Source of the DNA: an uncultured Myxococcales bacterium
Lineage (GTDB): Bacteria; Myxococcota_A; UBA9042
Direction: 5' to 3'
Length of the DNA stretch: 38,182 bases
Assembly (NCBI GenBank): GCA_903955385.1
Contig: CAJBNH010000147.1
Span: 1-38,182, forward strand
Within the stretch, counting starts at the first letter, position 1. Every line of letters starts with the position of its first letter. Positions 1-6,815 of the stretch are shown here, in pieces. Position numbers and translations under genes: made by a program. The notes under the pieces were generated by a model. The model did not search any database, was not told the DNA's origin, and worked only from the letters and a program-made list of their open reading frames with translations.

Positions 1-80
1 TCGCTCTGGGTCAAGGGGGGATGGCGGGCGTCTGGCGGTGGCGACCGGATGGCTCCGTTTACTCGGCGATCACCCCAAGT

Positions 81-277
81 TCACCCCGCCTCAACCCGCA
101 ACCGACACCCAACGCCGGCCTCAGTGGTCAAATGCCGCGGCCGGGCTGGATCCACCTCGCGCTTCTGCCGCAAGTGCGCCATATCCACCCGCAGGTGATG
201 CGGGTGCTCGACCGCATTGGCCCCCCCAACCTCACACAACAACTGGCGATGCGTCACGACCCGGTCGGTATTCTTCA
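81..277 (-). pseudogene. KdpE C-terminal remnant
   Basis: The minus strand reads, without a stop, as the winged-helix DNA-binding end of an OmpR-family regulator. The segments VVTHRQLL, NAVEH, HLRVDMAHLRQK, DPARPRH and TEAGVG follow in KdpE order up to a TGA. KdpE is the response regulator of the kdp potassium-transport operon. The receiver domain is absent, because the carbonic anhydrase stop lies only a few bases upstream. Several conserved positions are altered: VWGP reads VGGA, HYLR reads HHLR and VGYR reads VGCR. This is a decayed fragment, not a working gene. A GTG at its 5' edge could open a short ORF but I see no Shine-Dalgarno. Family assignment is by recall of KdpE sequences. Confidence 0.7.
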
Positions 278-283
278 CCCGGA

Positions 284-928
284 TCAAGTGACTGGTCCTG
301 ACACCACCTCCTGGAACTGGCGCGTCTCGGGCGCATAGGCGTGCAGCTCGCCCGTCGCCAAGTGGTAGAACCAGCCGTGCAGACGCAGGTCGCCCGCCGC
401 CAGCCGCCGTTGAATGCCCGGGTAGGTCGTGAGGTTCTCCAACCCAAAGAGCACGTTCTCTTCTTCGGCCGCGCGCTGCCGGGCGACGTCGTCCTTCAAG
501 TGCGCGTATTCCGTCAGCACGGTCTGGCGAACCGGCGCCGCGTGCTCCAGCCATCGCGCCAGATGTTGCGGTGCCGATGTCGGCGGCACCCCACCCATCA
601 AGGCGGACATGGCGCCGCACTGGCTGTGACCGCACACGACCACGTCCTGAACGCGCAGCACCTCGACCGCAAACTCGATCGCCGCCCCCGTCGAACTCGA
701 CGCGTCGTGCGCGGTGACCGGCGGCACGATGTTGCCGACGTTCTTGACCACGAACAGGTCGCCCGGCTGGCTGTGGGTCACGAGTTCGGCCAGCACGCGC
801 GAATCCGAACACGTGATGAACAGCGTGTGGGGGTCCTGCCCCTCGCGCGAAAGCCGTTGGAACAACGCACGATAACCACCGAACGACTCGGTGCGAAACC
901 GATGCACTCCGTCGATCAACTTCTGCAT
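284..928 (-). CDS. Beta-class carbonic anhydrase
   Basis: Predicted cytoplasmic zinc enzyme of 214 residues that interconverts CO2 and bicarbonate. The beta-class signature is complete: Cys40, the Asp42/Arg44 dyad in CSDSR, and His101 and Cys104 in CGHSQCGAM. The motif GDLFVVKNVGNIVP precedes the second zinc ligand pair. The length matches CynT/Can. I chose ATG 928 because AAGGA lies 8 bases upstream and the product then begins MQKLIDG, as in E. coli CynT. In-frame ATGs at 946 and 961 are alternatives. The gene stands alone, divergent from the lipoprotein gene at 1181, with the kdpE remnant directly downstream. No cyanase or transporter partner is visible, so a general bicarbonate-supply role is likelier than cyanate detoxification. 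Confidence 0.93.
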   Translation of the reverse strand: MQKLIDGVHRFRTESFGGYRALFQRLSREGQDPHTLFITCSDSRVLAELVTHSQPGDLFVVKNVGNIVPPVTAHDASSSTGAAIEFAVEVLRVQDVVVCGHSQCGAMSALMGGVPPTSAPQHLARWLEHAAPVRQTVLTEYAHLKDDVARQRAAEEENVLFGLENLTTYPGIQRRLAAGDLRLHGWFYHLATGELHAYAPETRQFQEVVSGPVT

Positions 929-1180
929 CGCTGGGTCCTTTGGCATCCCGCCAGGCGGCACGGCGCGGTGTGCCGCAGTTGCCTTTCACCGACATGCATG
1001 CAGGCTAGCGCACGCGAGGATTCGGCACGTACACAGACCTGCCAGCACCGCGACCTTGTGGGCAGATCCTCCCGGCGATGGCCTGGATACCACGGTAGAC
1101 CGGACGCATGGGTGATGGTCTCAACGCCTCGTTCGCCAGGACCCACGCGGCGCGTGACAGCACGGTCGCCCTCCTGCACG
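929..1180. other. Divergent intergenic region
   Basis: This 252-bp region between two divergent genes should hold both promoters. I could not find a convincing -35/-10 pair on either strand. It contains an ACATGCATGC motif at 992-1001 that resembles the palindrome before vapB but is not a full inverted repeat. Confidence 0.4.
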
Positions 1181-2251
1181 ATGCCCCGCATGTGCGCACC
1201 CCGCCTGACCTTGCTGTCGTCCCTGCTGCTCGTCGCAACCGCCTGCGCCGCCCCCACTGCGTTGCCCGCGAACGTCCACTCTACCCCTCCACCCGCGCAG
1301 GCCGCGATCCCCCTCGGGGGCGCCGTCGTCTTGCCTCGCGACCACGTGCTTGCCCGTCGGGCGCCGGGCGATCTGCGGGTGGTGTCGTACAACATCTGGC
1401 ACGACAGCATCTTCCAGGCCGGCTCGGACCGACAGCAGCGGTTCGTTCGCGTGGCCCGTGCGCTGGACGCCGACGTGTGGGCCCTGCAGGAAGTGCACGC
1501 CCGCCCCGAGGACGCCGAGCGCCTGTTCGACCGTCTGCTGCCCCTGCCGGCCGGCCGCCATTGGCACGCCCGCTATGCGGCGACCTGCCTGACCGTGAGC
1601 CGATACCCCATCCTGTCGCACCGTTACCGAACCCCGCACGCGGCCAAGATGGTTGGCCTTTCGCTGGTCGACCTGCCCGACGATCGCTACCGCCGCGACC
1701 TGTACGTGGTGCACGCCGGCTTTACCTGCTGTGGCGGGCCGGCCAACGACCCCGTACGCCAGCGCGAAGCCGATCAGGTCGCCGCGTGGCTGCGAGACGT
1801 CAAGGTGCCCGGTCAGCCGTGGACGCTGGCGGCCGGAACGCCCATCGTGGTGGCGGGTGACCTCAACATCATCGCAAGCCGCGCACCGGTGCGCACCCTG
1901 GTCGAGGGCGACATCCACGACGAGGCGACCTTCGGCCCCGACGCGGCGCCCGACTGGGACGGCACCGCACTCGCCGACCCCGAGCCTCGGCATCTGGCCC
2001 GCGGCAGCGAGACCTGGACGTGGCGCTCGGACGGATCGGGCTTTCCGCCCGGGCGGTTGGACTACGTGCTCTTCAGCGACAGCGTGCTGCAGGCGGTCCA
2101 TGCGTTCGTGCTCGACACCGTGGCGCTGACGGTCGACGAGCGACGCGACGCCGGCCTGCGCGACACGGACGTCGTGCTTGGCCCGGGCCGGTTGGGCGAA
2201 GGGTATCGGTGGGACCATCTGCCGGTGGTGGTCGACTTTCGCGAGCGGTAG
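1181..2251 (+). CDS. Endonuclease/exonuclease/phosphatase-fold lipoprotein
   Basis: The 356-residue product begins with a hydrophobic signal segment and a lipobox (VATAC, Cys22), so it is probably a lipoprotein outside the cytoplasm. From about residue 64 it carries the EEP (DNase I-like) fold: VVSYNIW with Asn71, ALQEVH with Glu104, AGDLN at 225-229, GRLDYVLF, and a terminal DHLPVVVDF. These give the metal-binding Asn/Glu and the catalytic Asp-His pair. The family includes nucleases, sphingomyelinases and sugar or lipid phosphodiesterases; the substrate cannot be told from sequence. A CC pair at 183-184 may be structural. ATG 1181 and ATG 1190 are both possible starts; neither has a good ribosome-binding site. 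It is transcribed away from the carbonic anhydrase gene and runs into the remnant at 2264. Confidence 0.82.
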   Translation: MPRMCAPRLTLLSSLLLVATACAAPTALPANVHSTPPPAQAAIPLGGAVVLPRDHVLARRAPGDLRVVSYNIWHDSIFQAGSDRQQRFVRVARALDADVWALQEVHARPEDAERLFDRLLPLPAGRHWHARYAATCLTVSRYPILSHRYRTPHAAKMVGLSLVDLPDDRYRRDLYVVHAGFTCCGGPANDPVRQREADQVAAWLRDVKVPGQPWTLAAGTPIVVAGDLNIIASRAPVRTLVEGDIHDEATFGPDAAPDWDGTALADPEPRHLARGSETWTWRSDGSGFPPGRLDYVLFSDSVLQAVHAFVLDTVALTVDERRDAGLRDTDVVLGPGRLGEGYRWDHLPVVVDFRER

Positions 2252-2263
2252 GCGGTCGGGCGG

Positions 2264-2420
2264 GTTGGCCGGGCCCTCGTCACCTTCCACAACGGCCGCC
2301 ATCAGGTGTCGGCCACGCTCAATTTCAACGATCGGGACGAGTTGGTCGACTTCACGTCAAACGACCGGCCGCAGCTGGCCGACGGCGTCTATCGCCCGTA
2401 TCGCTGGTCTACGCCCATCC
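2264..2420 (+). pseudogene. Possible DUF6920/DUF6544-type gene remnant
   Basis: The plus-strand reading gives VGRALVTFHNGRHQVSATL, then FNDRDELVDFTSNDR and YRWSTPIQRY, after which any similarity fades. I recognise this as the C-terminal part of a DUF6920/DUF6544-like protein, by pattern and without a database check. No start codon with a ribosome-binding site and no upstream body exists, because the preceding ORF ends at 2251. The fragment overlaps the 3' end of nhaA on the other strand; the last residues of NhaA are encoded antisense to it. Confidence 0.4.
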
Positions 2421-3788
2421 AGAGGTACCCGTTGCGCGACGGGCTGCGCCTGCCGACCCCCGCGCCCGCCAGAGCAAGCCCCATCCCACCACCCCTGCCA
2501 CGATGGACCCCATCAGGATCGCGACCTTGGCCTCGTCGATCCGCGCGGTCCCGGCGAAGCCCAGCTCGGCAATGAAGAGGGCCATGGTAAAGCCGATGCC
2601 GCCGAGCCAAGCCACAGCGTGGACTTCTCGCCAGGTGCTGCCGCGCGGCAACCCGGCGAAACCCAACCTGACGGCAATCCAGGCGAACAGGAAGATGCCA
2701 AGTGGTTTGCCGACGAGCAGGCCGAGCACCACGCCCAGACCCACGCGGCTCTCCCACGGGGCCGTTGCACCGTCGAGGGCAACGCCGGCATTGGCCAGGG
2801 CGAACAGCGGCATGACCCCGAACGACACCAGCCCATGCAGGGCCTGCTCGAGGCGCAATAGCGGTGCCTGCACGGCCTCGCTCGCGCTCTCCAGCGCGTG
2901 GATCGCCTCTTGCTGACCTTTGCTCGTCAGCACCTGCAGGTCGCCGGTCTCGGCGCGGTCGAACTCGTCGATCAGGTCTCGCGAGCGGGCCGAGAACTCC
3001 GCCGCGTCGATGCGGGTCCGCACCGGGATGGTGAACGCGAGCAGGACACCCGCCAGGGTCGCATGGAGGCCAGATGCGTGGACGGCGCCCCACAACACCA
3101 AGCCGAGCACGAGATACGGCCCCAGGTGCCGGACCCGCAGCCGATTCAGGACCACGAGTCCCGCCAGGGTCGATGCCAGCCACGCGAGCGCCTGCAGGTC
3201 CAGGCTGCCCGAGTAGAACAGGGCGATGACGCCGACGCTGCCCATGTCGTCGACGATGGCAAGGGCGGCCAGAAACACCTTGAGACCAAGCGGCACGCGC
3301 GGACCGGCCAACTGCAGGATGCCGAGCGCAAAGGCGATGTCGGTGGCCATCGGGATCGCCCAACCGCGCGCGCCGGGCGTGCCCGCGTTGACGAGGGCGT
3401 AGAGCGCGGCGGGGACGATCATCCCGCCCAGTGCTGCCGCGATCGGCAGAGCTGCCTGGCGAGGCGTGGACAACTCGCCCACCAGCAGTTCGCGCTTGAT
3501 CTCGAGCCCCACGAGCAGGAAGAAGACGGCCATCAGCCCGTCGTTGATCCAGTGGTGCAGCGTGAGCGTCAGCGGTCCATCCGACCAGCCGAGCGACAGC
3601 GGCAGCTTCCAGAGATGGAAGTAGCTTTCCTGCCAGGGAGAATTCGCCCAAGCCAACCCGAAGGCCGCGCACAGCACCAGCACCACGCCGCCGAGAGATC
3701 CGGCTTCATAGAACTGTTGGAACGGGCGAAGGGCTCTCAGCAGGCCAAGAGGCTGCGGCTTGGGGGATGGGGTGCGGTGCGGGTTCAT
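2409..3788 (-). CDS. nhaA: Na+/H+ antiporter NhaA
   Basis: Inner-membrane secondary transporter that exports Na+ in exchange for protons and so serves salt and alkaline pH tolerance. The 459-residue protein shows the NhaA core: MATDIAFALG with Asp150 (E. coli Asp133), AIVDDMG with Asp180/Asp181 (Asp163/164, the ion-binding pair) and VGKPLGI with Lys361 (Lys300). About a dozen hydrophobic helices can be followed. It is longer than the E. coli protein (388 residues) because of N- and C-terminal tails and a hydrophilic loop near 262-305. ATG 3788 was chosen because the homologous region starts soon after it. No Shine-Dalgarno is visible; a -10-like TAGACT sits so close that the transcript may be leaderless. 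The final 15 or so residues (after WRAR) look non-native. Confidence 0.93.
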   Translation of the reverse strand: MNPHRTPSPKPQPLGLLRALRPFQQFYEAGSLGGVVLVLCAAFGLAWANSPWQESYFHLWKLPLSLGWSDGPLTLTLHHWINDGLMAVFFLLVGLEIKRELLVGELSTPRQAALPIAAALGGMIVPAALYALVNAGTPGARGWAIPMATDIAFALGILQLAGPRVPLGLKVFLAALAIVDDMGSVGVIALFYSGSLDLQALAWLASTLAGLVVLNRLRVRHLGPYLVLGLVLWGAVHASGLHATLAGVLLAFTIPVRTRIDAAEFSARSRDLIDEFDRAETGDLQVLTSKGQQEAIHALESASEAVQAPLLRLEQALHGLVSFGVMPLFALANAGVALDGATAPWESRVGLGVVLGLLVGKPLGIFLFAWIAVRLGFAGLPRGSTWREVHAVAWLGGIGFTMALFIAELGFAGTARIDEAKVAILMGSIVAGVVGWGLLWRARGSAGAARRATGTSGWA

Positions 3789-3795
3789 CGATGGG

Positions 3796-3824
3796 AGTCT
3801 AGCCGGGAACGGCGGGCGCGGAAA
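3796..3824 (-). promoter_or_regulatory. Candidate nhaA promoter (leaderless)
   Basis: On the minus strand TTTCCG (3824-3819), a 17-bp spacer and TAGACT (3801-3796) form a weak -35 and a fair -10. The -10 ends 7 bases before the nhaA ATG, so the expected transcription start coincides with the A of the start codon. The lack of a Shine-Dalgarno agrees with this. Inference only. Confidence 0.35.
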
Positions 3825-3916
3825 CCGGACCCGATCGGCGGTCGCGAGGTGGCGCAGGCTGGCGGGGTGGCGGGGTGGGGCGTGTTCTTGTGGGGCATAC
3901 CCTGCCGAGGTAGCCC

Positions 3917-3935
3917 TTGACATGCACATGCATGT
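3917..3935 (+). promoter_or_regulatory. Candidate vapBC promoter/operator
   Basis: A consensus -35 hexamer TTGACA (3917-3922) abuts the perfect 10-bp palindrome ACATGCATGT (3926-3935), within a run of CATG repeats 17-35 bases before vapB. VapB proteins usually repress their own operon at such palindromes. I see no good -10 at the right distance, so promoter placement is uncertain. Confidence 0.4.
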
Positions 3936-3951
3936 CCATCACCTTGAGCAC

Positions 3952-4242
3952 ATGAGAACCACCGTCGAACTGAAGGATGAACACCGCTCGGCCCTGCTGG
4001 AACTCGCTGGCCGTCGCGGCCTGAAGGGCTTCTCGGACCTGGTCGGCGAGGCCATCGAGGTCTACCTGCAGAGCCAAGCGCGCATGAACGAAAGCTTGAA
4101 ACGCGCACTGCGGGCGCAAGGCTCGTTGAACGCACAGGAAGCGGACGACCTTTGCAGCGGCGTCGCTGAGGTGCGGGCGAACTGGCGCGGCGGTATGGCG
4201 ACGCTGGCCCCTTCCGCTGACGAACCCGAGGCATCCAAATGA
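3952..4242 (+). CDS. vapB: VapB-type antitoxin
   Basis: A 96-residue protein whose first 45 residues look like a ribbon-helix-helix DNA-binding fold: a short strand (RTTVEL) followed by two helices ending in GEAIEVYL. The remainder is charged and would wrap the toxin. It overlaps vapC by the four bases ATGA (4239-4242), the usual translational coupling for type II toxin-antitoxin pairs. The ORF stays open upstream, but ATG 3952 gives the canonical RHH N-terminus and lies downstream of the palindromic operator. The expected role is to neutralise the VapC RNase and autorepress the operon. The exact antitoxin subfamily is not certain. Confidence 0.8.
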   Translation: MRTTVELKDEHRSALLELAGRRGLKGFSDLVGEAIEVYLQSQARMNESLKRALRAQGSLNAQEADDLCSGVAEVRANWRGGMATLAPSADEPEASK

Positions 4243-4628
4243 TCGTCGCCGACACGGACGTGCTGATCGACTTTCTGCGCGGCGCCGAGCCCATGGCCGA
4301 GCGGATCGCCTTCGAGCTGAGCAAGGGCTTCGTCGCAACGACGGCCATCAATGCGTTCGAACTCGAGGCCGGCGCACACGGTCCGCGCCAGAAGCTGGCG
4401 GTCGACGACCTGCTGGGGGCGCTGCACATCTTTCCGCTGGGACGCACCGCCGCGCTTCGTGCGGGTGCGTTGCATCGCGACCTGGCCTCGCGTGGTCAGG
4501 GCATCGGCATGGCCGACAGCCTCATCGCGGCCATCTGCCTCGAAGAGAACGGCATGTTGCTCACGCGCAAGCGCAAGCATTTCGAGCGGGTCGCTGGGCT
4601 GAAGTTGTCATTGGGCTCGGTGGGATAG
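4239..4628 (+). CDS. vapC: VapC-type PIN-domain ribonuclease toxin
   Basis: This 129-residue PIN-domain protein fits a VapC toxin, a Mg2+-dependent endoribonuclease that usually cuts tRNA or rRNA. The acidic active-site residues are visible: Asp5 and Asp7 (ADTDVLID), Glu41 (NAFELEAG) and Asp93 (GMADSLIAA). The closing motif LLTRKRKHFERV is typical, except that the usual Asn/Asp after TR is Lys111. The length is normal. It is translated from the ATGA overlap with vapB and is probably expressed only with it. The next gene starts 87 bp downstream with its own ribosome-binding site and is functionally unrelated. Confidence 0.9.
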   Translation: MIVADTDVLIDFLRGAEPMAERIAFELSKGFVATTAINAFELEAGAHGPRQKLAVDDLLGALHIFPLGRTAALRAGALHRDLASRGQGIGMADSLIAAICLEENGMLLTRKRKHFERVAGLKLSLGSVG

Positions 4629-4715
4629 GTGGCGGGCAAGGGACTGGTTTCCACCTGAGCGGAGGCACAACGGCTTCTGCGTCGCCTCGCAGGTCCTCCC
4701 CCAAGGAACTCCCCC

Positions 4716-5498
4716 GTGACCCTGGACCAGCTCCTCATCGGTAACCACCGCTTCGTCCACCTGATCGGCGGCGGCGGCAAGACCACGCTGATGTACGCGC
4801 TGGCGGCGGCGCTGCGGAACCGCGGCCAAACGGTCCTCTCGACCACCACGACCCGCATCTACCGGCCGACGCCCGACCAGTCGCCTGCCGTCCTTCTGGG
4901 CGACCCGTCGCCCGATCTGCTGGCCGAAACCCTGCGCGTGCACGGGCACTTGACCCTGGCCGCCGGCGAAATCCCGCCGGTAGAACCCTCGAGTCGGATC
5001 AAGCTGCGGGGCCTCGCTCCCGACCACCTGGCGCGCCTGCACGACGCGCGGGTGGCCGACGTCATCGTGGTCGAGGCCGACGGCAGCGCGGGCCGGCCGA
5101 TCAAGGGCCACGCCGACTACGAACCGGCGCTGTGTCCGGATGCCGATGCCGTCGTGCTGGTCGTGGGGGTCGATGCGGTCGGGGCGGTGCTGGACGAGCG
5201 GTTGGTGCACCGTGCGCCGCGGATTGCCGACCTGCTGGGGCGGCCGCTGGGCAGCGTGCTGGGCATCGACGACGTGGTCGCCATCGTGCGCGACGGCTAT
5301 CTGGCGCGTGTTCCTGCGAACGTGTCGGTGTCTGCATTCCTGACGTGCGTGCGGCGCGAGCAACTGCCGACTGCCGAGGCGCTGGCGGCCGGCTTGGCCG
5401 CTGCCATCCCGCACTTGCGCCGCATCGCCATCGGCGACCTTTCCGGCGGGTCGGCTGGCGGTTGGAACCCCTGGCAGGCGGGACGTTTTTCGGGCTGA
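4716..5498 (+). CDS. yqeC: Selenium-dependent hydroxylase accessory protein YqeC
   Basis: A 260-residue cytoplasmic P-loop protein of the YqeC family, which is genomically tied to selenium-dependent molybdenum hydroxylases and thought to help mature their cofactor. The nucleotide-binding loop GGGGKTT occupies residues 18-24. The family signature VVEADGSAGRPIKGH lies near residues 122-136. GTG 4716 is the start, with AAGGA (4703-4707) 8 bases upstream. The client is plausibly the Mo hydroxylase at 15971-19678. The 3' end is odd: its last codons lie inside a 23-bp segment identical to the 3' end of that hydroxylase gene, so this C-terminus may have been altered by a rearrangement. Confidence 0.86.
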   Translation: MTLDQLLIGNHRFVHLIGGGGKTTLMYALAAALRNRGQTVLSTTTTRIYRPTPDQSPAVLLGDPSPDLLAETLRVHGHLTLAAGEIPPVEPSSRIKLRGLAPDHLARLHDARVADVIVVEADGSAGRPIKGHADYEPALCPDADAVVLVVGVDAVGAVLDERLVHRAPRIADLLGRPLGSVLGIDDVVAIVRDGYLARVPANVSVSAFLTCVRREQLPTAEALAAGLAAAIPHLRRIAIGDLSGGSAGGWNPWQAGRFSG

Positions 5499-5560
5499 AC
5501 GGCCACGACCGCATCCCTGCTGCCACCCCAACTCGAACCCCCGTCATCACCCCGCTGGCA
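5440..5560 (-). pseudogene. Remnant of a Mo-hydroxylase C-terminus
   Basis: The minus strand encodes MRSWPFSPKNVPPARGSNR, which aligns with MRSWPFSAEKVLRALGSIR, the last 19 residues of the fused Mo hydroxylase ending at 15971. Positions 5494-5516 are identical to 16010-16032 over 23 bp. The similarity at protein level continues past the exact match, which favours a diverged paralogue over a short repeat. There is no start or body upstream, and the reading runs on antisense to yqeC without a stop at the family end. The outer limits given are approximate. Confidence 0.5.
5494..5516 (+). repeat. 23-bp repeat, copy 1
   Basis: Identical, in the same orientation, to 16010-16032. It contains the yqeC stop codon (5496-5498). 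On the minus strand it encodes the MRSWPFS motif of molybdenum hydroxylases. Confidence 0.85.
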
Positions 5561-5649
5561 CGGTCTTCGGCCGCGGCCTGGCATTGGGCGCAAGACACCG
5601 GAATCGGAGGGATGTGAGCGACCGGCCGCCGTCCTGGACGACGCGTCCG

Positions 5650-6324
5650 CTAGCTTGGAGGAGGCGTCGGCACGATTGCGCCCAGCGCAGCCAGCCGCTC
5701 GACCAGTTCCAGACGAAACGCGTCGAGTTCGGCGCAGGCGGTCGGATCCAGCCCGGCCAGCGGTCCCAGCGTCGCGACCGGCAGTCCGCGCAGCACCCAA
5801 GCCAGGGTCAGCGGGGAGAAGCCGCCGTCCAGGCCGCCCGCGCGCCGCAAGGCGTCTTCCAGGTCCGCCCCCACCCGCAGCAGTTCGCGGGCGTCCTGCA
5901 GGTCGCGGACTTCGGAGCGGGACAGCAGCACACACAGCTTGTCGGCGAGCAGGTGCTGACGCGTCGGAATCCGCACCACGACAGAGCCAATCCGAACCGA
6001 CTGGATGTCGATGGGATCTGTCCCTGGGGCGCTGACGAGGTCCACGACAAGCACGTTGGCACCCTCGGTCACGCGCAACCGCACGAACGCCGGGCTCGAT
6101 TGCAGGATCTCCACTTCCAGCCCGGCGGCGCGCAAGGTCGCTTCGATGGCCCAGGGCAACTCGCCCAAGTTCTCGCGCGCGGGCCACAGCAGGTCGATGT
6201 CGCGGGTGGTCCGGTGCTCAGCGTAGGCTGCGAGCAATGCCCCGCCGCCGAACAGGATCCAGGGCGGCTGCACTTCCGCCAGCAGCTCGAGCACACGCAC
6301 CTGCAACGCATCCAACCTGGGCAT
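5650..6324 (-). CDS. AbiEii-like nucleotidyltransferase
   Basis: A 224-residue protein with the minimal nucleotidyltransferase signature: the GGG turn at 26-28 (WILFGGGALL), 14-16 residues later the DID pair (Asp42, Asp44), and an acidic residue in NVLVVDLVSAPG. This matches the AbiEii/DUF1814 group, which includes type IV toxins that modify tRNA or nucleotides as well as uncharacterised relatives. The helical C-terminal half (LLADKLCVLL, VRDLQDARELL) is typical. Its ATG overlaps the stop of the small upstream gene (TGATG), so the two are co-translated. A toxin-antitoxin or phage-defence role is likely but is inferred from family and arrangement. The stretch to yqeC (5499-5649) holds only a remnant. 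Confidence 0.72.
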   Translation of the reverse strand: MPRLDALQVRVLELLAEVQPPWILFGGGALLAAYAEHRTTRDIDLLWPARENLGELPWAIEATLRAAGLEVEILQSSPAFVRLRVTEGANVLVVDLVSAPGTDPIDIQSVRIGSVVVRIPTRQHLLADKLCVLLSRSEVRDLQDARELLRVGADLEDALRRAGGLDGGFSPLTLAWVLRGLPVATLGPLAGLDPTACAELDAFRLELVERLAALGAIVPTPPPS

Positions 6325-6626
6325 CAGACCACCCCCAACCGGCGCCAGGTCGCGAGCAGCCAGGTCCAGAAGTCCCGCGTCTGGCCGAGGTACGGCTCGG
6401 CCCACGGCCAGTCGCGGGCGATCTGGGCGGGCGAGGCGAGCATCAGAACGTCATCGGGCTTCGCCTGCCGCATCGCCTTGCCCAGCGCGTAGCCCCGCAC
6501 TTGGGGATCGGAGCTGGCGAGCTCGGCGACAAAGGCCTCAAGCGTCATGTCCACGTCCCAGAGGAAGTACGGCCTGCCTTGTCCGTCGACGAGCAACTCG
6601 GGGCGGGTCGGATTGAGAACGGACAT
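6324..6626 (-). CDS. Small partner protein of the nucleotidyltransferase
   Basis: A 100-residue soluble protein that I recognise as the short partner often found just upstream of AbiEii/DUF1814-like nucleotidyltransferases. Hallmarks are RPYFLWDVDMT at 19-29, RGYALGKAMRQAKPDDVL, and IARDWPWAEPYLGQTRDFWTW near the end. The stop codon overlaps the next start (TGATG, 6326-6322). By position it is the probable antitoxin. No helix-turn-helix was identified by eye. ATG 6626 was preferred to the longer reading from 6671, because conserved sequence begins with NPTRPELLVDGQGRPYF. No biochemical function is assigned. Confidence 0.65.
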   Translation of the reverse strand: MSVLNPTRPELLVDGQGRPYFLWDVDMTLEAFVAELASSDPQVRGYALGKAMRQAKPDDVLMLASPAQIARDWPWAEPYLGQTRDFWTWLLATWRRLGVV

Positions 6627-6815
6627 CGAGAACCTCGGTTGCGGCGCTGCCCGCCCGAGGATAGCGGCCAAGGGGGAGGATGCAAGGACCCGGCTTTCCC
6701 CGGCGACCGACGGCCCGGTCGCACGGAAGGTTGGAGGTTAGGCTCGCGTTGACCCTCGCGTCGAAGCCTTGCCCCCACACCAACCCGGGCGTAGCGTCAC
6801 CGCAGGAGGCCCCCC

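Noticed and set aside
2898-3920. Long open reading frame opposite nhaA
   Set aside because: It lies antisense to a clear NhaA gene and has Arg/Gln-rich composition typical of GC-rich shadow frames.
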